Positions 36,179 to 48,774 of a stretch of DNA of 64,000 nt are shown in pieces. The DNA is from Strigamia acuminata (lineage: Eukaryota; Arthropoda; Chilopoda; Geophilomorpha; Linotaeniidae), in the NCBI GenBank assembly GCA_949358305.1, contig OX442317.1, forward strand, positions 930,001 to 994,000. The letters are read 5' to 3'. The notes below the pieces were generated by a model. That model made no database searches and had not been told where the DNA came from. It worked only from the letters and a program-made list of their open reading frames with translations. Every line of letters starts with the position of its first letter. Position 1 is the first letter of the stretch. The position numbers were made by a program, and so were the translations under genes.

Positions 36179-37147
36179 CGCCGTGGCTATTCTTACGTAC
36201 GTACGTAAGAATAGCGTATTGGCTATTCTTACGTACAAACGGAAAATTACAGGAAAGCCCATTCTCGGCCCCTGAAAAACTGTTTATTCGTACGTACGTA
36301 CGTAAGAATAGCCATACGCTATTCTTACGTACGTACGGAATACGGACATACGTTTGGGCTTTCACGCAGGAAAGCCCAGGATTTGCCCCTGAAAAAGTGT
36401 ATATTTTTACGTACGTACGTAAGAATAACCAATGGGCTATTCTCACGTACGTACAGATCAAAATTCCTCACTTATGTACGGAACAGAACGTAAACAAAAT
36501 AAACCACACAGATAAATAAAACAAGCTAAATTTTAATGGAATTTTGAACCAGAACATAACAAAACGCACAGTACAGTACCGTACCAAAACAAAATCAAAC
36601 AAAATTTTTATTTTTAATGCCTTTTATATTTACTTCATTTCTAATTAAGCACGTGGAACATTCAATCATGAGTTTATGCTTATTCAGAAACGAAGTAAAT
36701 GTAAAAGGCATTAAAAATAAAAATTTTGTTTGCAAAAGGCGTTTATTTTACTCACTTGTCAGATTTGGTGACGCTGATCCGAGTTTGGAGTTGTTTCTTT
36801 TTCTGTTTTTGTTTGATTTTGTTTAGGTACGGTACTGTACGTTTTGTTATAATCTGGTTCATAATTTCATTAAAATTTAGCTTATTTTATTTATCTGTGC
36901 GGTTTGTTTTGTTTAAATTTTGTTCCGTACGTTGCGGTAGGTGAGAATTTTTCTTTTGTGCGTACGTGAGAATAACGTGCCCCTACAGGGGCGGCTATTC
37001 TCACGTACGTACGTGAAAATAGCGTACGGCTATTCTTACGTATGTACGTAAGAATAGCGGCCCGTCGGGCAAACGTTATTCTTACGTACGTACGTAAGAA
37101 TAGCCAATACGCTATTCTTACGTACGTACGTAAGAATATCCTCGGCC
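36179..37147. mobile_element. 969-bp foldback element with 9-bp target duplication (Mutator-like?)
   Basis: The element is nearly one long palindrome with its centre near 36660. The arms carry repeated ATTCTTACGTACGTAC motifs at the ends and matching AT-rich inner sequence (e.g. TTTTTAATGCCTTTTA and its complement). CAAATTAAA is present on both sides (36170-36178 and 37148-37156). The duplicated locus near 40970 reads straight through with a single copy, which serves as the empty site. A 9-bp duplication with long inverted arms is typical of Mutator-like foldbacks. No transposase is present. Confidence 0.8.
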
Positions 37148-38180
37148 CAAATTAAATGTTTATTAAGATATTACTTATGAATAATAAATTTTCAAAAGAA
37201 ATTTATTTTTTCCAACTGGTTTAACGTGGTGTCCTCCCGTTTTTAATACGTCTTAAAGTTTTATCGATTTTTTTTTAGATTTTAATCATTTTAACATGTT
37301 TTTGCGCATTCTTATACTGTTTGAACCCGATGTAGCACGATTTTACACAGTTTGAACCCTATTTTAGACGTTTTTACATTATTTTATCCAATGTTTACAT
37401 GAGTACATACTGTCTTTACAATATGTTGTTAAAAAAATTCGGCAAAGTTTTGAAATACCTTTAACAATACATTATCAATTTATTTTAAAGTAAACCTTCG
37501 AAAAAAAGTTAAACATCGTACATTTACTAATTTGTGATGCAGCGAAGCATCTATTTTAAACTGACAGCTGCCAACTGTCAACGTAATAAGTTTAAAAACG
37601 TGTGTCATTGAGGTTAAACAGTTGTAAAAGCACGAAAAAAAAATTAAAAAATTGATTTTTTGAAAACTTTTATTCACCTACAAGTAAAACTTCCAGCCCG
37701 ATCAGAATTGCAAGAACAATTTGCAATTTTACACGAATAATGGGGGAGAAAAGGAAAACTAAGAAAAATATTAATAAAAATATATATTTTTCTTTGAAAA
37801 TTTATTATTTTAAATATTTTTGTGTAAATTATGTATTTAATTTGCTTTCCTCTTTATTTCAGATTAAATATCCAATTATACAGCCGCAATAATGACACCA
37901 CAATTGGCCTTCGTCGACATCATGTTCGAGTTCGACGAGGAAATGCACAAACATATACTTGTGTAAGTAAATCTTAAAAAATTCATAATTTACAACTTAA
38001 TCACTTTATAAATCGAGGTAAATTCCGTTTCAAATTCAATACGAATTCAGTTAAGCTGGTTGAATATTAAAATTTTAAAAGAGATTTATTTTTTCTACAA
38101 GCTTATTGTAAAGATTTGAGGCGCCCCTTCTTTATGTAGTGATCCTGCACGGCGATACGTACTTGCTTGGAAGGAATGTA

Positions 38181-39108
38181 CCGGGTGGCCCACATAAAAC
38201 CGGCCCGACAATACATATACAAGGAGGGTTACGAAGGGTGGCTCAAAAAAATGTATACACTCACAAAATTAAATATACATAAATCATTATCTGTGGGCAG
38301 GGTTGTTTAATTAACGTTTCTAGTGCGAATTTTTCCGCTCTTCCGTTTGGCATTTAGCTTTTGACGATCCGAGCTTTTGTTCTCGAGATATTTGTGATTT
38401 TAATCAATCATTGTCTGAATTCACCAAGTTTGATTGCACTAGTCATTCCTGAATTTTGTGATACTTTTTGAATCTCTTCAATGGTACTTTTATGGATTTC
38501 TTCTTACGAGATTTTGCTTGATTTTGTGAGATTGTGCTTGATTTTGTGAGATTTTGCTACATTTTTGAGATTTTTGCTTGATTTTGTGAGATTTTGCTAC
38601 ATTTTGAGATTTTGTGAGATTTTGCTACATTTTGAGATTTTGTGAGATTTTGCTACATTTTGAGATTTTGCTTGAGTTTGTGAGATTTTGCTACATTTTT
38701 GAGATTTTGCTAAAGTAAAGTCATACGGTACCAAAAAAATTTTACAGGTACCGTACCAGTCCCACAAATTGCGGCATTTTTCGAAAAGTACTGTGTACCT
38801 GTACCGGTACCGGTACTGCTGAAGAAATCCACTCAATTACCACAAAATCTAAAATTCAAGCTAACTAGTGCCATCAAACATGGAAAAATCGGACAAAAAT
38901 TGATGCAAAATGCAAATATCTCGAGAACGAAAGCTCGGATCGTCAAACACTAAACACCAAACGAAAGAGCGGAAAAAACTGCACTAGAAACGTTCATTAC
39001 ACAGCTAATGATTACTGTATATTTAATTTTGCGTGTGTATACATTTTTTTGAGTCACCCTTTGTAACCCTCCTTGTATTGTCGGGCCGGTTTTATGTGGG
39101 CCACCCGG
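38181..39108. mobile_element. 928-bp TA-flanked foldback element with CCGGGTGGCCCAC ends
   Basis: The left end CCGGGTGGCCCACATAAAAC is mirrored at the right end; TA flanks both. Inverted similarity runs about 90 bp from each end and resumes further in (GAGCTTTTGTTCTCGAGATA and its mirror near 38920). The centre (about 38500-38715) is a tandem array of GATTTTGTGAGATTTTGC type. TA duplication suggests a Tc1/mariner-type non-autonomous derivative. It interrupts a module of the 3.83-kb duplication. Confidence 0.7.
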
Positions 39109-39879
39109 TAGAAAGGTTTAAAAACGTGTGTTATTGAGGTTTTTAGGAAATAATTTTAATGAATTTCAGTATTTTTAATTTTTTTACGAAACTTGCTGAA
39201 TTCGAACGAGTCTGTTCATGAGCACATATACTTGGGTGAATAAATTTTGTCTCAAATTAAATTTGTTTTTTCCTACTAGCTTAATGTGGTGGGTGTCCTT
39301 CCGTTTATAATAAATTTTTTCGATTTTCGTTTTTTTTATTTTTATTTCGATTTTAATCATTTTGCCATGTTTTTGAGCATTCTTACACTGTTTGAACCCG
39401 ATATAGCACGATTTTACACTGTTTGAATTTGGTATAGCATGATTTTAGACGTTTTTGCATTATTCTATCCGAATTTTACATGAGTTCACACGTTTTTATA
39501 ATAAGTTATTAAAAATTTTTTGTAAAGTTTTGAAATACCTTTAACAATAGTTTCACATTATTTTAAAGTAAACTTTTTCAAAGTTAAACCAAAAAAAAAT
39601 ATTAAAAGTAAAAACCTCATATTCGATATTTGTTAATTTCTGATGTAGTGAAGCATCTAGTGTTAACTGACAGCTGTCGTCTGACAACGTAAAACGTGTA
39701 TTATCGGGGTTAAACAGTGTTGAATCGTGTAATAATAGGGCTTAGTCTATGTAGAAATTGTAATATCAGGTTTAATCGACGTAAAAACACGAAAAAATGA
39801 TTAAATCGAAAAAATTAAAATATCGATTTTTTAAAAGATTTTACTCAACCGAAACTCTCAGCCCGATTAGAATTGAAAG

Positions 39880-40190
39880 GAAAATTCCCAATTTTTCTTG
39901 TAAAATTCCCAATTTTTCTCGTAAAATTCCCAATTTTTCTAGTAAAATTCCCAATTTTTCTAGTAAAATTCCCAATTTTTCTAGTAAAATTCCCAATTTT
40001 TCTAGTAAAATTCCCAATTTTTCTAGTAAAATTCCCAATTTTTCTAGTAAAATTCCCAATTTTTCTAGTAAAATTCCCAATTTTTCTAGTAAAATTCCCA
40101 ATTTTTCTAGTAAAATTCCCAATTTTTCTAGTAAAATTCCCAATTTTTCTAATAAAATTCCTAATTTTTCGCGTAAAATTCCCACGAGAA
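39880..40190. repeat. 21-bp tandem repeat, about 14 copies
   Basis: The unit AAAATTCCCAATTTTTCTAGT is repeated with few changes. Because 21 is a multiple of three, frames stay open on both strands, giving heptapeptide repeats that mimic proteins. No start context, splice pattern or homology supports coding. Confidence 0.9.
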
Positions 40191-40584
40191 AAATTTGGGT
40201 GGTATATTTAGAAATATCTTCAGCATTGCGAGGTGGGAAATACAATGTGATTATTTTAAACACAATTTAAGATTGGAAAAGATTCCAAAATTGAATATTT
40301 ACAGCAGAATAATTTAAGGACTTATGAAATTTTTTTATTTTAAAACAGAAAGCAGACCATGTTGAAAATAAATCTCGGCGCCATTTTTAGAGATTTGATT
40401 CTGAGCAATTCACAACTTTAAGATGGGAAATGAAGTCCCTAGATGTTCAAAATACACATTGGTAAATACATTTTCCAAATTTAACAAAATTTTAGGAAAT
40501 AATTTAATGAGTCAGCCATATTTTAATATTTTTGAAAAGCACAGTAAAATTTGCCTGAATATTCAAACATGGCAATTGGGGTTA

Positions 40585-40622
<38 letters not shown>
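40585..40622. repeat. (TAA)n microsatellite
   Basis: A run of about 12 AAT triplets. A shorter run of the same triplet occurs near 42491-42510 at the matching place of another module copy. Confidence 0.85.
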
Positions 40623-40624
<2 letters not shown>

Positions 40625-42254
40625 TATCAAGTTCATTTTTAAGATTGTAAATGTTTCAGAATAGTTTAAAAACAGCGCAATTATTTAACGAATTTTGGCA
40701 TATTTCGTTTTTTTTTTTAACAGAAGGCCCATGCTGAAATCGAATCTCGCCGCCATTATTAACAACTCAAGCCATCCACTCCGCCTTGATGAGAAATCAG
40801 ATTTTCTGAGCTTCAAATTATACATTGGTAAGTACATTTTTCAAATTTAATCTTATTTTAGGAAATAATTTAATAAATTTCGGTATTTTTAATTTTTACG
40901 AAACGTGATGAATTTGAACGAGTCTGTTCATGAGCACACATACTTGGGTAAATAAATTTTGCCTCTAATTAAATGTTTATTAAGATATTACTTATGAATA
41001 ATAAATTTTCAAAAGAAATTTATTTTTTCCAACTGGTTTAACGTGGTGTCCTCCCGTTTTCAATACGTCTTAAAGTTTTATCGATTTTTTTTATCGATTT
41101 TAATCATTTTGTCATGTTTTTGCGCATTCTTGTTTGAACCCGATTTAGCACGATTTTACACGGTTTGAACCCGATTTTAGACGTTTTTGAATTATTTTAT
41201 CCGATGTTTACATGATTACACACTGTCTTTGTAATATGTTGTTGACAAAATTTCTGTAAAGTTTTGAAATACCTTTAACAATACAGTATCAATTTATTTT
41301 AAAGTAAACCTTTTCGAAGTTAGCCGTAAAAAATTTATTATATGTGAAACATCGTATATTTGCTAATTTGTGATGCAGCGAAGCATCTATTGTAAACTGA
41401 CAGCTGCCATCTGTCAACGTAAAAAGTTTAAAAACGTGTGTTATTGAGGTTAAACAGTTGTAAAAGCACGAACAAAATTGAAATATTGATTTTTTTTAAA
41501 AACTTTTATTTACCTAAAACTTTCAGCCCGATTAGAATTGCAAGAACAATTTGGAATTTTACATGAATAATGATAGAGAAAAGGAAAAACAAGAAAAATG
41601 TTAATAAAAATATATATTTTTCTTCGAAAATTTATTATATAAAATATTTTTGTGAAAATTGTGCATTTAATTTGCTTACCTCTTTATTTCAGATTAAACA
41701 TCCAATTATACAGTCACAATAACGACACCACAATTGGCCTTCGTCGACATCACGTTCGAGTTCGAGGAGCAAAATGCACAAACACACACTTGTGTAAGTA
41801 AATCTTAAAAAATTCATTATTTACAACTTAATCACTTTATAAATTGAGGTAAATTCCGTCTCAAATTCAATACGAATTAAGATAGGCTGGTTGAATATTA
41901 ACATTTTAAAAGAGATTTATTTTTTCTACAAGCTTATTGTAAAGATTTGAGGCGCCCCTTCTTTATGTAGTGATCCTGCATGGCGATACTTGCTTGGAAT
42001 GGAATGCATAAAGATTTACAATTGAATAGTAATACTCGTAGTTGGTTTGGGGCATCAAATGTTTTCAAGTGTGCGTCAAGATTTTTGTCAAATGTTTTTA
42101 TCATTAATAAATTATTTGTTTATTTTTTTTTATATTTTTTCTCTTTCCAGCGGTACTACAGCGAGATTTTTTTTATGTCGATTCGTCACCCGGAGTCACG
42201 GAACTACTGGTGGTTTACTGACTGTAGTACAACAGGAAATAAGAGAAGAAGTGA

Positions 42255-42425
42255 GACTACATTGTAGGAAGAAGAGCAGCGAGACCGCGTTTTAGGAAGA
42301 AGAGCAGCGATACTGCGTTTTAGGAAGAAGAGCAGCGAGACTGCGTTTTAGGAACAAGAACAGCGAGACTGCATTTTAGGAAGAACAGCAATACTGCATT
42401 TTAAAAAGAAGAACAGCGAGACGTG
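42255..42425. repeat. Tandem repeat of AGGAAGAAGAGCAGCGAGAC type
   Basis: About five imperfect units of roughly 29 bp (…TGCGTTTTAGGAAGAAGAGCAGCG). They sit inside the exon-like module that begins after the TTTCCAG acceptor at about 42150. A single diverged unit recurs near 43330. Confidence 0.75.
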
Positions 42426-45400
42426 ACATGAATGCCTTGAACAGCAACAGTAAAAGATGACTGAATTCAAACATGGCAGTTGAGGTTGTAATAATAATAA
42501 TAATAATATCAAGTTCATAATATCCTAGTTTTGATGGGAAAGATCATGCACATGCGGAGAAGTGGCTTAGTTCTGAGCCAATCACAGCGACCGCAGGTAA
42601 GAATCAGATTGCATTGTGGGAAGTAGAACAGCATGTAGTCTGAGCGTCTGGCAACCATTGGGTGGTATATTTAGAATTAATCTTCAGCCATCTATTTGGT
42701 TCGAGGTGGGAATTTGAGTTTGTTTATCTTAAACTACAATTAAGATTGTAAGTGTTCCAGAATTGTTGAAAAACATAATTAAACGATTTTTGGCATTTTT
42801 AGTTTTTTTTTTCTAACTGAAGGCGGACCACGGTGAAATCGAATCTCTCCTCGCCTTGATGAGGAATAGTTTCCTGAGTTTCAAAATGTAGATTGGTAAG
42901 TGCACTTTTCAAATTTATCAATATTTTAGGAAATTCCTTAATGAATTTTGGTATTTTTAATTTTTAATTTTCAAGAAACTTAGTAATTCGAACAAATGGC
43001 GGCTGAGTGTGTTCATCAGCACACACACTTGGGTAAATAAATTTTGCTTCGAATTAAATGTGAAATAAGATAGGCTTATGAATACTAAAATTGCAAAAGA
43101 AATTTATTTTTCCTACAGATTTGAGGCGTCCTTTCTTTATGTAGAGTTCCTGCACGGCCATACTTGTCACGATTTTTCTCAAATGTTTTTAATTTGACAT
43201 TAATAAATTATTGGTTTATTTATTTTTATTTTTTTCTCTTTCCAGCGGTATTCCGATTTGTTACGTGGAAGTAACGTAACTACTGGTTGTAAGTCCGATC
43301 GTAAGACAGGAAATAAGAACGAGACTGCATTATAGGAAGAAGAGCAGCGAAACGTTACGAACGGCCTAGAACAGCAGCAACCACTGGCAACCAACTTGGT
43401 AAATTAGAAAAATTTTTGTGAATACGAATTAAGAAATACTTGTTGATTACTAAAATTTGAAAAGAAATTTAATTATTTTTCCTACAGGCTCAATTTAATG
43501 ATTTGATGTGTCACACTTGGATGGAAGGAATGCAGAAATGTTTTCAATTGAATTTTAATAGTTGGGGTTGGGGCATGAAAAGTTTTCAAGCGCGCGTCAC
43601 GATTTTTTCTTTTTGCAGGTCGATTTATATCTGCAATGTTTTTCAGAAGAAGTATGTTTCATACTGGCTTAATGTTATATCATGAGTATGTAAAAAAACA
43701 CGATTAGGACACGTAATGTTATTTGCATGGCATTATACCGTGGATGTTTTGCCATTAATATGTTGTTTGTTTGTTGGTTCGTTATTTTATCTATTTTTTT
43801 CAGGGAAATTAATTGCTGCCGTTTGGAGACCGATTTGTGTATGTAAAGTCGGCAAATGTGAGAAGAATAAAGGTTTTGCAAGTCTTTGATCGAATTCGTG
43901 TCTCCAGGTGACGACCTGGAGACACGAACTCGATGCGCTATATGCAAAAGAACACAAACTCAATGGTCGACCGCTTGCTGCCCCGTTCTATGGATTTTGG
44001 CTTTTGTGCAACACGTCGCATGAAGTTGCAGATTTCTAAAAGTAATTTGTTTAAATTGATAATGTTTATTTTTTCTTGTTTCTTTCGACAACAATGGATG
44101 GGATCTGCAAATTGCAAGCAATGTAGTTTTTCACATTTTGGCATTGAGTCTGGGAGGAAGTTGGACCTATGATAAATGGCGCTTCCGGGGAAGTTGGTCC
44201 TAAGATAAAAGGCGCTTCCAAGAAAGTTGGTAGTTGGTCCTACAGTAAAAGGCGCTACCGCTTCTGCCAAACTAACACGTGTGGCGTGCACGGTCAAGTG
44301 ATTTTCACGGGTATCAGCAATGGAACGCAAACGAGGGACAGGCTGTAAATTACCCAAATGGAAGAGTAATGATGAAAAGGTGATTACACTTGGTTTCACA
44401 CATTGACGCAAAAAGAACTCAGCTCGAGTAATGCTAATTTGTGTTAAACTAGCTTGCGTTTGCTGATGAAAAAGGATTTTACTACTATGCAGATTTCTAC
44501 AGGTAATTTATTTAAATTAATGTTTTATTTATTGTTGGTTATTAATTTTATTTTTTTGTTTCTTTTGACAGCAATGGATGGATCCTGCAAATTGCAAGTA
44601 ATGATGTTTTTCACATTTTGACATTGAGTCTGGGAGGAAGTTGGTCCTAAGATTAAAGGCGCTTCCGGGGAAGTTGGTCCTAAGATAAAAGGCGCTTCCA
44701 AGAAAGTTGGTAGTTGGTCCTACAGTAAAAGGCGCTACCGCTTCTGCCGAACTAACACGTGTGGCGTGCACGGTCAAGTGATTTTCACGGGTATCAGCAA
44801 TGGAACGCAAACGAGGGACAGGCTGTGAATTACCCAAATGGAAGAGTAATGTTGAAAAGGTAATTACACTTGGCTTCACATATTGGCGTAAAAAGCAATG
44901 GATGGATCCCGCAAATTGCAAGTAATGATGTTTTTCACATTTTGGCATTGAGTCTGGGAGGAAGTTGGTCCTAAGAAAAAGGCGCTTCCAAAGAAGTTGG
45001 TAGTTGGTCCTACAGTAAAAGGCGCTACCACTACTGCCAAACTAACACGTGTGGCGTGCACGGTCAAGTGATTTTCACGGGTATCAGCAATACAACTCAA
45101 ATGAGGGACATGCTGTGAAATACCCAAATGGAAGAGTAATGATGAAAAGGTGATTACACTTGGCTTCACACATTGGCGCAAAAAAAACTCAGCTCGAGTA
45201 ATGCTAATTTGTGTTGAACTAGCTTGCGTTTGCGTTTGAGCTGGTGATCAATAGACTGGGAGGAAGGTCCTACCCAGAAGGACCTTCCGTAGATGTTAGA
45301 CCAACCGGGTAAAAGTGACCACACACATACAGGCATATTTGACTAAGTCAAGTCTCACCAGGGGGACACGCCAACCGGGAAATGATTTTCAATGAATTTC

Positions 45401-46687
45401 AATGATTTTCACGAATTGGCATTTGACCAACACAAACTGACAACTGCGGGTTGCAGTTCGTGAGAATTGGCATTTGACCAATGGGCAAAGTGGTTCAAAA
45501 AAAGGTGATTATCTTTGGTTTCGGAACCCGTCTTGGTCATTACGCTCATTAAGGAAAAAGGAACAAGTAATAATGCTTTTTACATTTTGGCATGGAGTCT
45601 GGGAGGAAGTTGGTCCTAAAATAAAAGGCGCTTCCAGGGAAGTTGGTCCTAAGAAAAAGGCGCTTCCAAAGAAGTTGGTAGTTGGTCCTACAGTAAAAGG
45701 CGCTACCGCTTCTGCCAAACTGGCGTGCACGGTCAAGTGATTTTCACGGGTATCAGCAATGGAACGCAAACGAGGGACAAGCTGTGAATTACCCAAATGG
45801 AAGAGTAATGATGAAAAGGTGATTACACTTGGCTTCACACATTGGCGCAAAAAGAACTCAGCTCGAGTAATGCTAATTTGTGTTGAACTAGCTTGCGTTT
45901 GCTGATGAAAAAGGATTTTACCACTACGGAGATTTCTACAGGTAATTTATTTAAAGTAATGTTTTATTTATTGTTGGTTATTAATTTTATTTTTTTGTTT
46001 CTTTTGACAGCAATGGATGGATTCCGCAAATTGCAAGTAATGATGTTTTTCACATTTTGGCATTGAGTCTGGGAGGAAGTTGGTCCTAAGATGAAAGGCG
46101 CTTCCAGGGAAGTTGGTCCTAGATAAAAGGCGCTTCCAAGAAAGTTGGTAGTTGGTCCTACAGTAAAAGGCGCTACCGCTTCTGCCAAACTAACACGTGT
46201 GGCGTGCACGGTCAAGTGATTTTCACGGGTATCAGCAATAGAACTTAAACGAGGGACAGGCTGAGAAATACCCAAATGGAAGTAATGTTGAAAAGGTGAT
46301 TACACTTGGCTTCACACATTGGCGCAAAAAGAACTCAGCTCTAATGCTAATTTGTGTTGAACTAGCTTGCGTTTGCTGATGAAAAAGGATTTTACCACTA
46401 CGCAGATTTCTACAGGTAATTTATTTAAAGTAATGTTTTATTTATTGTTGGTTATTAATTTTATTTTTTTGTTTCTTTTGACAGCAATGGATGGATCCCG
46501 CAAATTGCAAGTAATGATGTTTTTCACATTTTGGCATTGAGTCTGGGAGGAAGTTGGTCCTAAGATTAAAGGCGCTTCCAGGGAAGTTGGTCCTAAAGTA
46601 AAAGGCGCTTCCGCTTGCCAAACTTACACGTGTGGCGTGCACGGTCAAGTGATTTTCACGGGTATCAGCAATTGAACTCAAACGAGG

Positions 46688-47170
46688 GACATGCTGTGAA
46701 TGGAAGTAATGGAAGTAAACCCAAATGGAAGTAATGGGAGGAAACCCAAATGGAAGTAATGGGAGTAAACCCAAATGGAAGTAATGGGAGGAAACCCAAA
46801 TGGAAGTAATGGGAGGAAACCCAAATGGAAGTAATGGAAGTACCGTACTGCCTCATTTAAACGCCGAACCCCCGGCGTTTATTCGGGCCCGGCGTTTGAA
46901 TGAACCCGGGCGTTTAGATGAGGCAGTACAGTAAACCCAAATGGAAGTAATGGGAGTAAACCCAAATGGAAGTAATGGGAGTAAACCCAAATGGAAGTAA
47001 TGGAAGTAAACCCAAATGGAAGTAATGGAAGTAAACCCAAATGGAAGTAATGGGAGTAAACCCAAATGGAAGTAATGGGAGTAAACCCAAATGGAAGTAA
47101 TGGAAGTAAACCCAAATGGAAGTAATGGGAGTAAACCCAAATGGAAGTAATGGAAGTAAACCCAAATGGA
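46688..47170. repeat. 25-bp tandem repeats inside exon units (first block)
   Basis: The unit GTAAACCCAAATGGAAGTAA plus TGGGA (25 bp) repeats here and again in the blocks 47585-48050, 48470-48995 and 49885-50335. Short exon units (46011-46415, 49198-49602, 50538-50945) carry just one copy, so block expansion explains the two exon size classes (about 405 versus 797-874 bp). Minus-strand frames up to 235 codons are by-products of the repeat. Confidence 0.9.
46845..46929. mobile_element. 85-bp hairpin element, copy 1
   Basis: The ends GTACTGCCTCAT and ATGAGGCAGTAC, with inner AAACGCC/GGCGTTT, form a long hairpin. It is GC-rich against an AT-rich background and interrupts the 25-bp repeat block. 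It is probably a tiny MITE. Confidence 0.7.
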
Positions 47171-48689
47171 AGTAATGTTGAAAAGGTGATTACACTTGGC
47201 TTCACACATTGGCGCAAAAAGAACTCAGCTCGAGTAATGCTAATTTGTGTTGAACTAGCTTGCGTTTGCTGATGAAAAAGGATTTTACCACTACGCAGAT
47301 TTCTACAGGTAATTTATTTAAAGTAATGTTTTATTTATTGTTGGTTATTAATTTTATTTTTTTGTTTCTTTTGACAGCAATGGATGGATCCCGCAAATTG
47401 CAAGTAATGATGTTTTTCACATTTTGGCATTGAGTCTGGGAGGAAGTTGGTCCTAAGATTAAAGGCGCTTCCAGAGAAGTTGGTCCTAAAGTAAAAGGCG
47501 CTTCCGCTTGCCAAACTTACACGTGTGGCGTGCACGGTCAAGTGATTTTCACGGGTATCAGCAATTGAACTCAAACGAGGGACATGCTGTGAATGGAAGT
47601 AATGGAAGTAAACCCAAATGGAAGTAATGGGAGTAAACCCAAATGGAAGTAATGGGAGTAAACCCAAATGGAAGTAATGGGAGTAAACCCAAATGGAAGT
47701 AATGGGAGTAAACCCAAATGGAAGTAATGGGAGTAAACCCAAATGGAAGTAATGGGAGGAAACCCAAATGGAAGTAATGGGAGGAAACCCAAATGGAAGT
47801 AATGGGAGTAAACCCAAATGGAAGTAATGGGAGTAAACCCAAATGGAAGTAATGGGAGTAAACCCAAATGGAAGTAATGGAAGTAAACCCAAATGGAAGT
47901 AATGGAAGTAAACCCAAATGGAAGTAATGGGAGTAAACCCAAATGGAAGTAATGGGAGTAAACCCAAATGGAAGTAATGGAAGTAAACCCAAATGGAAGT
48001 AATGGGAGTAAACCCAAATGGAAGTAATGGAAGTAAACCCAAATGGAAGTAATGTTGAAAAGGTGATTACACTTGGCTTCACACATTGGCGCAAAAAGAA
48101 CTCAGCTCGAGTAATGCTAATTTGTGTTGAACTAGCTTGCGTTTGCTGATGAAAAAGGATTTTACCACTACGCAGATTTCTACAGGTAATTTATTTAAAG
48201 TAATGTTTTATTTATTGTTGGTTATTAATTTTATTTTTTTGTTTCTTTTGACAGCAATGGATGGATCCCGCAAATTGCAAGTAATGATGTTTTTCACATT
48301 TTGGCATTGAGTCTGGGAGGAAGTTGGTCCTAAGATTAAAGGCGCTTCCAGAGAAGTTGGTCCTAAAGTAAAAGGCGCTTCCGCTTGCCAAACTTACACG
48401 TGTGGCGTGCACGGTCAAGTGATTTTCACGGGTATCAGCAATTGAACTCAAACGAGGGACATGCTGTGAATGGAAGTAATGGAAGTAAACCCAAATGGAA
48501 GTAATGGGAGTAAACCCAAATGGAAGTAATGGGAGTAAACCCAAATGGAAGTAATGGGAGTAAACCCAAATGGAAGTATTGGGAGTAAACCCAAATGGAA
48601 GTAATGGGAGTAAACCCAAATGGAAGTAATGGGAGGAAACCCAAATGGAAGTAATGGGAGGAAACCCAAATGGAAGTAATGGAAGTACC

Positions 48690-48774
48690 GTACTGCCTCA
48701 TTTAAACGCCGAACCCCCGGCGTTTATTCGGGCCCGGCGTTTGAATGAACCCGGGCGTTTAGATGAGGCAGTAC
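48690..48774. mobile_element. 85-bp hairpin element, copy 2
   Basis: Same sequence and context as the copy at 46845-46929, in the fifth intact exon unit. It is carried by unit duplication rather than independent insertion. Confidence 0.7.

Larger units (their letters stand above)
35600..43130 (+). repeat. 3.83-kb tandem duplication of exon-like modules, with partial third and fourth copies
   Basis: The same ordered modules recur. Module GAGTCTGTTCATGAGCACA is near 36127, 39211, 40919 and (diverged) 43010. GATGCAGCGAAGCATCTA is near 37538 and 41373, with a variant at 39643. CCAATTATACAG is near 37870 and 41700. GAGGCGCCCCTTCTTTATG is near 38119 and 41949. After removing the 969-bp foldback element, the spacing of the full copies is 3.83 kb at every module. 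Several modules are bounded by AG and GTAAGT, like exons. No conserved reading frame is seen, so a non-coding transcript or decayed gene is likely. Confidence 0.75.

Noticed and set aside
39797-40270. 157- and 140-codon frames on opposite strands with heptad repeats
   Set aside because: The 21-bp repeat keeps all frames open; no homology, start context or splice evidence.
43938-46275. Minus-strand frames with repeated RSIADTRENHLTVHATRVS peptides
   Set aside because: They are antisense to the spliced-like units and follow the unit duplication; plus-strand splice signals explain the region better.
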